Below, one piece after another: positions 39,245 through 50,403 of a stretch of DNA of 64,000 nt. The stretch comes from Corynebacterium argentoratense DSM 44202. GTDB lineage: Bacteria > Actinomycetota > Actinomycetes > Mycobacteriales > Mycobacteriaceae. The stretch spans positions 124,001-188,000 of the forward strand of contig NC_022198.1 of NCBI RefSeq assembly GCF_000590555.1. Direction: 5' to 3'. Numbering within the stretch: position 1 is the first letter of the stretch; every line of letters starts with the position of its first letter. The position numbers and the translations under genes were made by a program. The notes beneath the pieces are model-generated. The model ran no database searches, was not told where the DNA came from, and worked only from the letters and a program-made list of their open reading frames with translations.

Positions 39245-40146
39245 TCGAAAATAACGGTGCGGTTGCCGTACACCTGCACCCTGTCCTCCAGGTGGAAACG
39301 CAAACCACGTGCGAGGACATTTTTTTCTGCATCGCGCCCAATGCGCTGCATGTCTTCCGGGGTCTCTTTGTGGGTGATGCGAATGACGTCCTGCTCAATG
39401 ATGGGGCCGTCATCCAAGTCCTGGGTGGCGTAGTGGCAGGTGGCGCCGATCAGTTTGACGCCGCGCTTGTATGCCTGGTGGTAGGGGCGGGCGCCCATGA
39501 AGGATGGCAGGAAACTGTGGTGGATGTTGATCGCGCGGCCTGACCACATTTCACACAGGTCCGGGGGTAGGATCTGCATGAAGCGGGCGAGCACAATCGC
39601 GTCCGGTTCATAAGAATTAACCAGCTGTGCGACCTCGTCGAAGGCTTTACGCTTGCCGACTGCGTCCTTGGGGAAAGGCACGTGGAAGAATGGCACGCCG
39701 TGGTTTTCGGCGACTTCGCGCAGGTCCTCGTGGTTACCGATGACTGCTTTGATGTCCATGGGGTAGTCGTTTTGTGCCACGCGGCCCAGCAGATCGTGCA
39801 GGCAGTGGCCTTCTTTGGAAACCAGGAGGACTGCAGATTTGCGGCGGGCAGTGTCCCATATCCGCCAGCGGGTGCCTTCGCCGAGCTCTGCGGCTAGTTC
39901 AGCGAATTGCTCACGCAGCTCTTCCACAGAGGCGTCGAGGGATTCTGCGCGGACTGCTTGGCGGGTGAAAAACCAGCCGGAGTCTGGGTCTGTGAAGTAG
40001 CCGGCCTCTGTGATCCATCCGCCGTGGCTGGCGATAAAGGCGGAGAGCTTCGCGACGATACCAGTGGTGTCGGGGCATCCGAGGGTGAAAACGATATGCC
40101 TGTCGGTGGTGGCTGTCGGTGCAGGTGCGGGGCTGGCTGTACTCAT
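39241..40146 (-). CDS. purU: Formyltetrahydrofolate deformylase
   Basis: 301 residues. An N-terminal ACT domain (FTLGCPDTTGIVAKLSAFIA, then SHGGWITEAGYF) is followed by the formyltransferase-like domain with the catalytic Asn-His-Asp set: NIHHSFLPSF, ATCHYATQDLDDGPIIEQD. It hydrolyses 10-formyl-THF to formate and THF. ATG 40146 lies 7 bases after TAGACT on the minus strand (leaderless). Divergent from deoC. Confidence 0.95.
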   Translation of the reverse strand: MSTASPAPAPTATTDRHIVFTLGCPDTTGIVAKLSAFIASHGGWITEAGYFTDPDSGWFFTRQAVRAESLDASVEELREQFAELAAELGEGTRWRIWDTARRKSAVLLVSKEGHCLHDLLGRVAQNDYPMDIKAVIGNHEDLREVAENHGVPFFHVPFPKDAVGKRKAFDEVAQLVNSYEPDAIVLARFMQILPPDLCEMWSGRAINIHHSFLPSFMGARPYHQAYKRGVKLIGATCHYATQDLDDGPIIEQDVIRITHKETPEDMQRIGRDAEKNVLARGLRFHLEDRVQVYGNRTVIFD

Positions 40147-40219
40147 TGTTCACAGTCTAGTGTCCGGGTAATTCTGGCTCTACTTATGGGTGGTGCGCGG
40201 GCCTCGGTAGGGTAGTGGC

Positions 40220-40897
40220 ATGACTATTGATCGTGCGCAGTTGGCCGCCATGATGGACTACACCTTGCTCAAGCCGGAGGCCTCGGCCGAGGATGTGCAG
40301 GCACTGATTGATGACGCCGTGGAGCTCGGCGTAGGCGCTGTGTGTGTCAGCCCCAACATGCTGTTTGCTTGCACGTCGGCTGCTGATAAGGGGTTGCGTG
40401 TTGCTACCGTGGTCGGGTTTCCCTCGGGCAAGCATGATGCCCTGATCAAGGCTGCGGAGGCGCGGCTGGCGGTGCAGTTTGGCGCCGTCGAAGTGGACAT
40501 GGTTATTGACGTCGCGCGGGCCATCGCGTGCGATCAAAATGCCATCATTGCGGAGGTTGCTGCGGTGCGGGAGGCTGTGCCGCAGCCTGTGGTGCTGAAA
40601 GTTATTTTGGAAACTGCCTTGCTGGGTGAGGAGCAGATCGCGGTGGCAGTGGAGGCTTGCGTGCTGGCAGGCGCGGACTATGTGAAGACCTCTACTGGTT
40701 TCCATCCTGCAGGCGGAGCCAGCGTGGAGGCCGTACGAGCAATGAAACGCGCGATCGGGAACCGTCGGGTAGGCATTAAAGCCTCCGGTGGTATTGGCAC
40801 CTACGAGGATGCTGAGGCCATGGTCGCTGCGGGCGCTACCCGCCTGGGGGTTAGCGCGGCTCGTGCGATCCTCGATGGGGCTCCTAGCGTTGGGTAG
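40220..40897 (+). CDS. deoC: Deoxyribose-phosphate aldolase
   Basis: 225 residues, class I aldolase of deoxynucleoside breakdown. Schiff-base Lys156 in [14 protein letters not shown], activating Lys187 in [14 protein letters not shown], and catalytic Asp in [13 protein letters not shown] 40220 lies 6 bases after TAGGGT (leaderless). It stands alone. Confidence 0.94.
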   Translation: MTIDRAQLAAMMDYTLLKPEASAEDVQALIDDAVELGVGAVCVSPNMLFACTSAADKGLRVATVVGFPSGKHDALIKAAEARLAVQFGAVEVDMVIDVARAIACDQNAIIAEVAAVREAVPQPVVLKVILETALLGEEQIAVAVEACVLAGADYVKTSTGFHPAGGASVEAVRAMKRAIGNRRVGIKASGGIGTYEDAEAMVAAGATRLGVSAARAILDGAPSVG

Positions 40898-40923
40898 GGT
40901 CGACCGTCCTCATCTCGGCGATT

Positions 40924-41679
40924 TTACTGGCCCAACTCTGCAAGATTAACGTTGGTGCCGCTTAATGCGACCTGCAGGCCCCCGTCAGTCACGTCAAAGC
41001 TGTCGACCTTCAGACCCTGGGAAAAGGAGTCTGCGGAGTTACGTAGTCCTTCAGTGATCGCTGCAGTCGCCTCTGCGGGCAAATCTACTCCAAACAGCTG
41101 AGCATTTGTCGCCTCAAAGGCCACGTGCCCGCCCTCGAGCACTGGCTTGAGGTGCAATTCGGCTGCACCATCGGTGAACTGCACTGCCAGTGTTCCCTCT
41201 GCAGGTTCAGAGGTAATGCTTGTGATCTTCACCAGTTGGCTGAACAATGCCCCGGCAAGATCCTCCAAGGATGTCGCATTCTTTGGCTGCGACATCTGTT
41301 CCTTCATAGCCAATTGTGCCTGCGCGAGAATAAAATTATCGGGCAGAACCGTCGTCACGTGCAGCGTGGTGGCAATCGGGGCATCCTCGTTTTCAAGATT
41401 GAGTCCGTCAATGGTGATATGTGCTTCGGGGTCGCCGACGACTTGCGGGTTGTCGCCCGTAACCACTTCGAGCGTGCTGGGATTGTCAATTTCTACATGG
41501 TGAATGTTCTTTTGCAGCGCCCCCAGCAATACGGGGTAGGCGCCGAAAGAGATAGTCGCTTGCGGGTTGTCCTTCTTTAGCTCGTTGGTGATGTTCGAGC
41601 GCGTTGCGAACTCGCCACCGGCAAACAGTACGACGGCCAGGACGAGGAGGGCTGCGAACACAGCGGTAACTTTTTTCAT
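40924..41679 (-). CDS. LmeA-like DUF2993 membrane-anchored protein
   Basis: 251 residues. It starts with a membrane anchor or signal (MKKVTAVFAALLVLAVVLFAGG). The rest is beta-rich with NPQATISFGAYPVLLGALQKN and FDVTDGGLQVALSGTNVNL, as in DUF2993 proteins such as LmeA that bind phospholipid and support lipoglycan maturation in mycobacteria. The role here is inferred. ATG 41679 lies 7 bases after TAGGGT on the minus strand. Confidence 0.8.
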   Translation of the reverse strand: MKKVTAVFAALLVLAVVLFAGGEFATRSNITNELKKDNPQATISFGAYPVLLGALQKNIHHVEIDNPSTLEVVTGDNPQVVGDPEAHITIDGLNLENEDAPIATTLHVTTVLPDNFILAQAQLAMKEQMSQPKNATSLEDLAGALFSQLVKITSITSEPAEGTLAVQFTDGAAELHLKPVLEGGHVAFEATNAQLFGVDLPAEATAAITEGLRNSADSFSQGLKVDSFDVTDGGLQVALSGTNVNLAELGQ

Positions 41680-42004
41680 GCGTTCCACCCTAGCCTCTAA
41701 ACAGCCCCGATCGCGGCGGCAAACGCAGATGTGGATCGCCCCGCGCGTTCACTTTTATGAAATAGTTCACAATATTATGGATTCTATGTTATGGGACATC
41801 ATTGTTCGCTAGGCTGCTTTTCAAGCAAAACTAATTAGCTGTCTTGGAGGTTCCACTGCCCGTCCCACCATGATTACGCCGCGCAGTGACAGCAGTTGTA
41901 TCAGTTGTCGCCGCGGGGGCGATGGAAAATTCTATCTTGTTCATACTTCCCTTGATTTTCTGCCGCATGGTATGTACGGGTGAGGTCCTGAGTCCGGCCG
42001 CACA
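41680..42004. other. 325-base intergenic region with a GlxR-like palindrome
   Basis: No convincing gene. TATGAAATAGTTCACA (41756-41771) is a 5-6-5 palindrome whose complement TGTGAACTATTTCATA differs from the GlxR consensus at one position. It lies about 70 bases upstream of the LmeA-like gene. AT-rich sequence follows (41772-41800). A 40-codon frame from GTG 41886 to 42008 reads as one hydrophobic helix (ENSILFILPLIFCRMV) but has no ribosome site. A 37-codon frame from ATG 41870 is no better supported. Confidence 0.45.
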
Positions 42005-42829
42005 CTAAAACGACCAGGGGACTGTCAGCCAATTGTCCCGAAGTAGTCTGCGCTGTGGCGTGTGTGGCCATCTCAAAGACTTTCGGGCCTCAAACCAGCG
42101 CACTCGTGGCCCGAAAGCAGCGAAAGGTGCCGCGCGATCCCACGCAGCATCCGCCTCGTCAAGAAGCTCGCGCACCGTATCACCCTCTACGTTCCGATGA
42201 ATAAGTGCCTTCGGTAGACGCTCCGCTAGCTCACTCGGCCGCCCCACATCCCATGGATCCCACGCCAGCGTCAACGACCTTGGACCTTCAGCACCCAACA
42301 ACACCCACGCCATGCGCCGACCAAGCTCATCACAGGTACCCTCCACAAACACCCCGCCGGGTGCCAAACGTGAGCACACAGTCTGCCACGCAGCATCAAC
42401 CTGCGCGACGTCATACTGTCGCAGTACATTGAAGGCACGAACCAATTGAGGCTGATAACCAGCAAGCTCAAACCCACCGAGCTCGAATCGCACCCCATCT
42501 CTCGGCGGCAACACCCGGGCAGGATCAATTTCCAAACCCACCACCTCCACATCAAAGCGGCGGCCCGTGGGGCAACGGTGCGGGCTCGAATCCAGCATTC
42601 GCTTCCACTCACAGGTTGTGGCGTAACTAGCCCCATAACCAACATCCACCGCCAGCGGACGGTCCGTACCAGCCGAACGCAAAGCAGCTATTACCGCAGG
42701 GTCAGTGCGCATCCACCGGTCGCAGCGGCGAAGCCGATTGGTGTTGGTCGTACCGCGAGTAATCACACCCACCGGCTTACCGGCGGTCACGTTGAACTGC
42801 GCCCGAAGATTGTGTGCGTGATCAGCCAT
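42005..42829 (-). CDS. SAM-dependent methyltransferase
   Basis: 274 residues. The class I methyltransferase glycine motif is replaced by AVDVGYGASYATTCEW (motif I region), with VVGLEIDPARV as motif II and LAPGGVFVEGTCDELGRR as motif IV-V. The substrate is unknown. The gene is conserved upstream of murB in corynebacteria. ATG 42829 gives a normal N-terminus (MADHAHNLRAQFNV); the frame is open to 42865. Confidence 0.78.
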   Translation of the reverse strand: MADHAHNLRAQFNVTAGKPVGVITRGTTNTNRLRRCDRWMRTDPAVIAALRSAGTDRPLAVDVGYGASYATTCEWKRMLDSSPHRCPTGRRFDVEVVGLEIDPARVLPPRDGVRFELGGFELAGYQPQLVRAFNVLRQYDVAQVDAAWQTVCSRLAPGGVFVEGTCDELGRRMAWVLLGAEGPRSLTLAWDPWDVGRPSELAERLPKALIHRNVEGDTVRELLDEADAAWDRAAPFAAFGPRVRWFEARKSLRWPHTPQRRLLRDNWLTVPWSF

Positions 42830-42842
42830 GATAAAAAAGCCA

Positions 42843-42888
42843 AAAAACCTACAGCCCCGGCACAATCAATCCAATGTGCGCGGGGCTG
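42843..42888 (-). terminator. Terminator of the DUF2505 gene
   Basis: CAGCCCCG (42852-42859) and CGGGGCTG (42881-42888) form a stem. On the minus strand it is followed by AGGTTTTTTGG. It lies 18 bases past the DUF2505 stop. Confidence 0.82.
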
Positions 42889-42905
42889 CGTGTAAAAAAC
42901 AGTGC

Positions 42906-43394
42906 CTAGAGGTTCTCGGAGATCCACTTTTCGGTCAGCGCGCCCTCATTAGCGACGAGCTCGCCGAGTGCTTCCGCAACCTTCGGCTCAATCGCAGGAC
43001 CCATGAAAGGAATGGTGACGTTGACCTCATTGTCGTAGGTCAGAGTGGTGGTGTCGGCACCAGCCGCAGCCACGGAACCCTTGAAGTCAACCGGTGCGCC
43101 CTTCACATCAGCGGTGTAATTGAAGGTGAAGGAATCCCCATCGAGTTCGCTGACGGTGACGACGCGCTTGATCTTCAAAGACTGGGAGATCATGGCGCGC
43201 ACGGCCTCCGGCAGAAGGTCCATCGGCATGATTTCGTACAGGACGGCCTCGTTGCCGTCGAAGGAATGAACCTCGCCAGCTTCGGTGGAGAGGTTGGCTA
43301 CGTTGTAAGCCCAGTAGTCCGCGTTGGTCAGTGCGGCGTGCACTTTATTCGCGGGGTGGTTGATCGTCACGGTGTGCTGTGCGCGAGAAGTCAT
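42906..43394 (-). CDS. DUF2505 (START/polyketide cyclase-like) protein
   Basis: 162 residues. It begins MTSRAQHTVTINHPANKVHA, then ALTNADYWAYNVAN, a SRPBCC/START-type lipid-binding fold typical of DUF2505. The ligand is unknown. ATG 43394 lies 7 bases after TAGTCT on the minus strand, and the frame open to 43598 overlaps murB, so the short form is used. It is divergent from murB with only 24 bases between start codons. Confidence 0.85.
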   Translation of the reverse strand: MTSRAQHTVTINHPANKVHAALTNADYWAYNVANLSTEAGEVHSFDGNEAVLYEIMPMDLLPEAVRAMISQSLKIKRVVTVSELDGDSFTFNYTADVKGAPVDFKGSVAAAGADTTTLTYDNEVNVTIPFMGPAIEPKVAEALGELVANEGALTEKWISENL

Positions 43395-43401
43395 AGACAA
43401 C

Positions 43402-43411
43402 AGACTACCGT
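43402..43411. promoter_or_regulatory. Overlapping divergent -10 boxes of DUF2505 and murB
   Basis: TAGTCT on the minus strand (43407-43402) and TACCGT on the plus strand (43406-43411) each end 7 bases before a start codon and share two base pairs. RNA polymerase could not occupy both at once, so the two genes may compete for transcription. Confidence 0.55.
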
Positions 43412-43418
43412 TAGATGC

Positions 43419-44561
43419 ATGTCTGAGATACTTACCCCGGACCTCATGGCGCGCCTTCGAGCGTTCGACGGCGTCGATGTGCAGGAGGCAACGTTTGCTT
43501 CGCTGACAACCCTGCGTGTCGGTGGCCGGCCACTGGCATGCGTAGTATGCAACACCACCGAATCGATTGCCCAGGTCGTAGGCCTGCTGGATGAGCATTC
43601 GGTACCGCTGTTGGTTGTGGGTGGGGGTTCGAATCTCCTCGTGTCAGATGATGACGTCGCGATGGTCGCTGTGGTGCTGAACAATCGCGGCGTCAAGATT
43701 GATGCTTGCGACACCTCTGCGGGCGACGGGCCGGTGTACGTGCGCGCCCAAGCCGGCGTCGTCTGGGACGACCTAGTCGCGCAGACAGTCGACCGTGGCT
43801 TGGGCGGCCTGGAATGCTTGTCGGGAATCCCCGGAAGCGTGGGGGCTACCCCCGTGCAAAACGTCGGCGCCTACGGGGTCGAGGTGTCGGACGTGCTGCG
43901 TCGGGTGCGGCTCTACGACCGCACATCGGGCGAGCTGGAGTGGGTAGAGCCCGAGGCACTGGACCTGGCCTATCGCTACTCGAACCTAAAATTCACAGGT
44001 CGCGCGGTCGTCGTGGAAGTCGAATTTCAGCTCAGCGCGGATGGATTGTCGGCACCGCTCCGCTTCGGCGAACTGGCCCGCACCCTCGGCGTCACAGAGC
44101 AAGAAGGCAGCGGTGCGCGATGCCCCGTAGCCCAAGTGCGCGACGCCGTCCTTGGATTACGCCGCGGCAAAGGCATGGTCGTCGACCCAAACGACCACGA
44201 CACCTGGAGCGCCGGATCCTTCTTCACCAACCCCATTGTTGACGCCGCGTCAATTAAGCAGGTGCGCGAATGCATCGCCGCCCACGTACCAGACGACACC
44301 TACGCCACAATGCCCTGCTTCGAAGTAGATGGCGGCTACAAACTATCCGCAGCATGGCTCATCGACAAGGCCGGGTTCACAAAAGGCTACCCAGGGGAGG
44401 GCGCACCCGCTCGACTATCGACCAAGCACACACTGGCCCTCACCAACCGCGGCGACGCCACCGCTGCAGACGTCGTCGCTTTGGCGCGCGATGTCCAACG
44501 CGGCGTCAACAATATTTTCGGGGTGCACCTAGAACCCGAACCAGTATGGGTCGGATTTTGA
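43419..44561 (+). CDS. murB: UDP-N-acetylenolpyruvoylglucosamine reductase
   Basis: 380 residues, FAD enzyme of peptidoglycan precursor synthesis (makes UDP-MurNAc). Motifs: TTLRVGGRPLACVV, LVVGGGSNLLVSDD, GLECLSGIPGSVGATPVQNVGAYG, YRYSNLKF, and the proton-donor Ser in SAGSFFTNPIV. Essential. The frame extends upstream to 42828, but ATG 43419 is the family start and has a -10 box 7 bases before it. Confidence 0.95.
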   Translation: MSEILTPDLMARLRAFDGVDVQEATFASLTTLRVGGRPLACVVCNTTESIAQVVGLLDEHSVPLLVVGGGSNLLVSDDDVAMVAVVLNNRGVKIDACDTSAGDGPVYVRAQAGVVWDDLVAQTVDRGLGGLECLSGIPGSVGATPVQNVGAYGVEVSDVLRRVRLYDRTSGELEWVEPEALDLAYRYSNLKFTGRAVVVEVEFQLSADGLSAPLRFGELARTLGVTEQEGSGARCPVAQVRDAVLGLRRGKGMVVDPNDHDTWSAGSFFTNPIVDAASIKQVRECIAAHVPDDTYATMPCFEVDGGYKLSAAWLIDKAGFTKGYPGEGAPARLSTKHTLALTNRGDATAADVVALARDVQRGVNNIFGVHLEPEPVWVGF

Positions 44562-44581
44562 TAGGTTAGAAAAGTCCACCC

Positions 44582-46441
<1,860 letters not shown>

Positions 46442-46558
46442 TCCGACCAGCTGGTGCGGACCAGTTTGTTAGTGAATCACTGACAAAACGCGGGTACTGG
46501 GGTTCTTTGTGCGTTTAGGGGTGGTCTATTTGCACAAGGTTGGGGTGTGTGGGGGATT

Positions 46559-46593
46559 CTTTGGGAGAATAGCACCTCTCTATTCTCCCAAAG
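46559..46593. terminator. Hairpin between thiC and the acyl-CoA ligase
   Basis: A perfect 13-bp stem (46559-46571 with 46581-46593, arm CTTTGGGAGAATA). It lacks a clear T-run on either side but sits between convergent stops. The remaining gap (46442-46558) shows nothing else. Confidence 0.7.
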
Positions 46594-46610
46594 CCCTGGT
46601 CGCGGGCAGG

Positions 46611-48350
46611 CTAGCGCTTCTTCTTTTCCAAGCGGGCGACCAGCTGCTCCCGCACCTCACGGCGCCGAATCTTGCCCATCTGATCGCGAGGCAACTCCTC
46701 AAAGTGGTAGAATGTCCGCGGAACTTTGTAGCGAGTCAACAATTCTCGGCAGTATTCCTTCAACCCATCAGGATCAAGAGCACCACCCTCTACCAAAGTG
46801 ATGGCTGCGACCACGTTTTCGGAGCCGTCTTCGCGGGGCAAACCGACGACCGCACAGTCCTCAATGTCTGGGTGGTCGAGCAGTACTTCCTCCACCTCAA
46901 GGGGGTAGACGTTGAAGCCACCGGTGATGATGACCTCCTTGATGCGCGCCACCAGGCGGATAAAGCCGTCTTCTTCCATCACGCCGACATCCCCTGTGCG
47001 GTACCACTCGCCGTGGAAGGACTTTTCAGTGGCGTCAGGCTGGTTGAGGTAGCCCTGGAAGACCTGCGGTCCGCGAACCAGCACTTCGCCTTCCATCCCG
47101 TAGGGCTGTGTTTCGTCTAGGTTGTCGGGGTTGGCGATGCGCACATCGGTGTCGGGGAAAGGCACACCAACATAGCCGGGGCGGCGGTCATCGTTCATCG
47201 GGTTTCCGACGATGATGGGGGAGGTTTCGGTCAGGCCGTAGCCTTCGACTAGGCGGCCGCCGGTGAATTGCTCCCAGCGTTCCACGGTGCGGACGGGCAG
47301 GGTGGATGCGCCGGAGAAGCTGTTGCGGATGCCGGAGATGTCGATGCCGCTTTCCTCCGCGGCGTCAACAATGCGTTCGTAAATGGCTGGCACGCCTGGC
47401 AGCCAGGTGGGGGTGTGCTTCTTCATGATTTTCATGATCAGCCGCAGGTCGGGGGCGGGCAGGAGGACAATCTCGCCGCCGACATAGACGCCCAGGGTGG
47501 CTGTCATGGTGAGGCCGTAAGCGTGGAACATCGGCAGTGCGGCCAGCAGGATTTCTTGGCTCTTTTCGCCCAGTCCAGGTACCCAGGCTTTGCCTTGCTG
47601 GATGTTGGCGAAAAGGTTGCCGTGGGATAGCTGTGCGCCCTTGGGGACACCGGTCGTGCCGGAGGTGTAAAGGATGAGTGCGGTGGTGTCGATCGTAACG
47701 TCGTCCGGGGTGGTGACGTCGCGTCCGTCACCGCCGATGGCATTGCCGAGGAGGATTTCCCACGGCACTGTGTTGGGGGCGTCGCCGGTGAGCTTTTGGC
47801 GGGCTTTGTGTACGGCGGGGATGGGTAGTTTGAGCGCGAATTGTTGGGTTTTGGGCATCGCTAGCGTCATGTCGACGCTGATGATGGTTTCCAAATCTGT
47901 GATTCCGCGTAGTTTTTCGAGCATGGGGGCTGCTTTGTCCCAGCAGATGGCGACGCGTGCGCCGTGGTCTTTGAAGGGGTACTCGAGTTCGTGCGGGGTG
48001 TACAGGGGGTTGTGTTCGACGACGGTGGCGCCCAGTTTGAGTACGGCGTAGAACGCGGCGAGGTGCTGGGGGCAGTTGGGTAGCAGGATGGCGACGCGGT
48101 CCCCGGGGCGGACGCCAAATGCGCGCAGGCCGGAGGCAGCGCGGCGGACTTGTTTGTCCAGTTCGGCATAGGTTTGTGTTTTGCCGAAGAAGTAGGTGGC
48201 GGGTTTGTCCGCGTTGAGTGCCAGGTTGTTGTCGTAGACGTCGAGCAGGGTGGTGTCGCCGTATTCGAGGTTGTGCGGCACCCACTCGGGGTAGTGCTGC
48301 AACCATGGCCTGTTGCTGTTGAGGTTCGCTGCGTGTGCGGTGTCCGTCAT
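46611..48350 (-). CDS. Long-chain fatty acid-CoA ligase
   Basis: 579 residues, ANL superfamily. The ATP motif is LILYTSGTTGVPKGAQLSHG, followed by YGLTETSPIIVGNP, YRTGDVGVMEEDGFIRLVARI, then KEVIITGGFNVYPLEVEEV. The C-terminal catalytic Lys is in RDQMGKIRRREV. It activates fatty acids as acyl-AMP and then acyl-CoA. ATG 48350 was chosen because the upstream extension (to 49076) is Arg/His-rich shadow of mshA. Divergent from mshA. Confidence 0.92.
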   Translation of the reverse strand: MTDTAHAANLNSNRPWLQHYPEWVPHNLEYGDTTLLDVYDNNLALNADKPATYFFGKTQTYAELDKQVRRAASGLRAFGVRPGDRVAILLPNCPQHLAAFYAVLKLGATVVEHNPLYTPHELEYPFKDHGARVAICWDKAAPMLEKLRGITDLETIISVDMTLAMPKTQQFALKLPIPAVHKARQKLTGDAPNTVPWEILLGNAIGGDGRDVTTPDDVTIDTTALILYTSGTTGVPKGAQLSHGNLFANIQQGKAWVPGLGEKSQEILLAALPMFHAYGLTMTATLGVYVGGEIVLLPAPDLRLIMKIMKKHTPTWLPGVPAIYERIVDAAEESGIDISGIRNSFSGASTLPVRTVERWEQFTGGRLVEGYGLTETSPIIVGNPMNDDRRPGYVGVPFPDTDVRIANPDNLDETQPYGMEGEVLVRGPQVFQGYLNQPDATEKSFHGEWYRTGDVGVMEEDGFIRLVARIKEVIITGGFNVYPLEVEEVLLDHPDIEDCAVVGLPREDGSENVVAAITLVEGGALDPDGLKEYCRELLTRYKVPRTFYHFEELPRDQMGKIRRREVREQLVARLEKKKR

Positions 48351-48416
48351 GGGAGAGCCCTTTCCTTTGTTAACCCGAAACGAGTCTAGTCGAGTCGGTG
48401 GTTTAGGGTGGTGTGC

Positions 48417-49646
48417 ATGCGCGTGGCCATGATTTCTATGCATACGTCCCCTTTGCAGCAGCCGGGTTCGGGTGATGCCGGTGGGATGAACGTGTACGTG
48501 TATTCGACGGCGGTTGAGTTGGCCCGGCGGGGTGTGCAGGTGGATGTGTTTACTCGGGCGACGCGGCCTAGTCAGGGTCGGGTTGTTGACGTCGCGGAGA
48601 ATTTCCGGGTGTTTAACGTGGTTGCGGGCCCGTATGAGGGGCTTGATAAGGAGGATCTTCCGACTCAGTTGGCGGCTTTTGCGGGGGGTATTGTGCAGGC
48701 GACGGAGGATTATGGTCTGCATTATGACGTGATTCATTCCCATTACTGGTTGTCTGGTCAGGTGGGGTGGTTGTTGCGTCGTTTGTGGGGTGTGCCGTGG
48801 GTGCATACGGCGCACACTTTGGCTGCGGTGAAGAATCTGCACAATGGGCAGGAAAGTGATGCTCGGCGTATTTGTGAGCAGCAGATTGTGGACAATGCTG
48901 ATGTGTTGGTGGTGAACACGATTGAGGAGCATGACAATTTGGTGCGGCATTATGATGCTGACGCCGCGGGGGCTCGTGTGGTTGTGATTGCTCCGGGTGC
49001 TGATGTGGATTTGTTTACTCCGGGTACGGATCGTGCGACGGAGCAGGCGCGCCGAGATTTGGGTATTCCTTTGCATGCGCGGGTGGTGGCGTTTGTGGGG
49101 CGTTTGCAGGCGTTTAAGGGGCCGCAGGTGTTGATTCGTGCGTTGGCGCAGTTGTTGGCGCGGGATCGCGATCGTTGTGTGTATGCGGTGGTGTGTGGTG
49201 GGGCTTCTGGTGCTCTAACGGCACCGGAGCAGTATAAGGAGATGGCGGAGGAGTTGGGTGTTGCGCACAGGATTAGGTTTTTGTCGCCGCGTCCGCCGGA
49301 GGAGTTGGTGAGCATTTATCGGGCTGCTGATGTGTTGGCGGTGCCGAGTTTTAATGAGTCTTTTGGTTTGGTGGCGATGGAGGCTCAGGCGACGGGTACG
49401 CCGGTTGTTGCTACTCGGGTTGGGGGTTTGCCGATTGCTGTTGTTGATGGGTTGACGGGTGTGTTGGTTGATGGGCATGACCCGTCGGATTGGGCCGATG
49501 CGTTGGCGGGTTTGTTGGATGATGACGGGCGTCGTTTGGCGATGGCGGCGGCTGCGCATGAGCATGCTCAGCGCTTTAGCTGGCGGCAGACTGCTGTGTC
49601 GTTGGAGGAGGTCTATCAGGGGGTGCGTGACGCTGTTGCGGAGTAA
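48417..49646 (+). CDS. mshA: D-inositol-3-phosphate glycosyltransferase (mycothiol)
   Basis: 409 residues, GT4 family, first step of mycothiol synthesis (GlcNAc transfer to inositol-3-phosphate). Motifs: [57 protein letters not shown], and the E-x7-E region in [22 protein letters not shown] 48417 lies 7 bases after TAGGGT (leaderless). Sense-strand codons are strikingly G/T-rich compared with neighbours. gpmA follows at once. Confidence 0.95.
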   Translation: MRVAMISMHTSPLQQPGSGDAGGMNVYVYSTAVELARRGVQVDVFTRATRPSQGRVVDVAENFRVFNVVAGPYEGLDKEDLPTQLAAFAGGIVQATEDYGLHYDVIHSHYWLSGQVGWLLRRLWGVPWVHTAHTLAAVKNLHNGQESDARRICEQQIVDNADVLVVNTIEEHDNLVRHYDADAAGARVVVIAPGADVDLFTPGTDRATEQARRDLGIPLHARVVAFVGRLQAFKGPQVLIRALAQLLARDRDRCVYAVVCGGASGALTAPEQYKEMAEELGVAHRIRFLSPRPPEELVSIYRAADVLAVPSFNESFGLVAMEAQATGTPVVATRVGGLPIAVVDGLTGVLVDGHDPSDWADALAGLLDDDGRRLAMAAAAHEHAQRFSWRQTAVSLEEVYQGVRDAVAE

Positions 49647-49656
49647 GGTGGTGTGT

Positions 49657-50403
49657 ATGAGTACTGGAAAATTGATCCTGCTGCGCCACGGCCAGAGCCA
49701 GTGGAATGAGTCCAACCAATTCACCGGTTGGGTTGACGTTGCGTTGACCCAGAAGGGTGAGGGCGAGGCCAAGCGTGGTGGTGAGCTCCTGAAGGAGCAG
49801 AATATCCTTCCTGACGTCGTGTACACCTCGCTGTTGCGTCGTGCTATCTGCACTGCTCATTTGGCGTTGGATGCTGCTGATCGTTTGTGGATTCCTGTCG
49901 TGCGCGATTGGCGCTTGAACGAGCGTCACTATGGTGCGCTGCAGGGCTTGAATAAGGCTGAGACGAAGGATAAGTACGGCGAGGAGCAGTTCATGGCGTG
50001 GCGTCGTTCTTACGACACTCCGCCGCCGGAGCTGGAGTCGACCTCTGTGTACTCGCAGAGCAATGATCCTCGTTACGCGAACCTTGATGTTGTTCCTTCC
50101 ACTGAGTGCCTGAAGGATGTTGTGGAGCGTTTCGTGCCCTACTTCGAGGCTGAGATCCTTCCTCGCGTGCTTGGTGGCGAGACCGTGTTGGTTGCGGCTC
50201 ACGGTAATTCCTTGCGTGCGTTGGTTAAGCATCTTGATGGTATTTCCGATGAGGACATCGCTGCTTTGAACATTCCGACGGGTATTCCGCTGGTATACGA
50301 GCTCGATGCTGATGGCAAGGTGACTAACCCCGGTGGCACCTACCTTGACCCCGAGGCTGCTGCCGCTGGCGCCGCCGCTGTTGCAGCTCAAGGTGCTAAG
50401 TAG
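49657..50403 (+). CDS. gpmA: 2,3-bisphosphoglycerate-dependent phosphoglycerate mutase
   Basis: 248 residues. The phospho-acceptor His11 is in [18 protein letters not shown], the second His in [15 protein letters not shown], and substrate contacts in [12 protein letters not shown] and [13 protein letters not shown]. Glycolytic enzyme. ATG 49657 lies 7 bases after TAAGGT, whose TAA is also the mshA stop. In relatives it is followed by senX3-regX3; here only their scar follows. Confidence 0.95.
   Translation: MSTGKLILLRHGQSQWNESNQFTGWVDVALTQKGEGEAKRGGELLKEQNILPDVVYTSLLRRAICTAHLALDAADRLWIPVVRDWRLNERHYGALQGLNKAETKDKYGEEQFMAWRRSYDTPPPELESTSVYSQSNDPRYANLDVVPSTECLKDVVERFVPYFEAEILPRVLGGETVLVAAHGNSLRALVKHLDGISDEDIAALNIPTGIPLVYELDADGKVTNPGGTYLDPEAAAAGAAAVAAQGAK

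Noticed and set aside
41870-42008. Two short frames (37 and 40 codons) in the 41.7-42.0 kb gap
   Set aside because: No ribosome site at a usable distance and no recognisable family; kept only as a note in the region entry.
48351-49076. N-terminal extension of the acyl-CoA ligase frame
   Set aside because: Arg/His/Asn-rich sequence antisense to mshA; the family start is at 48350.
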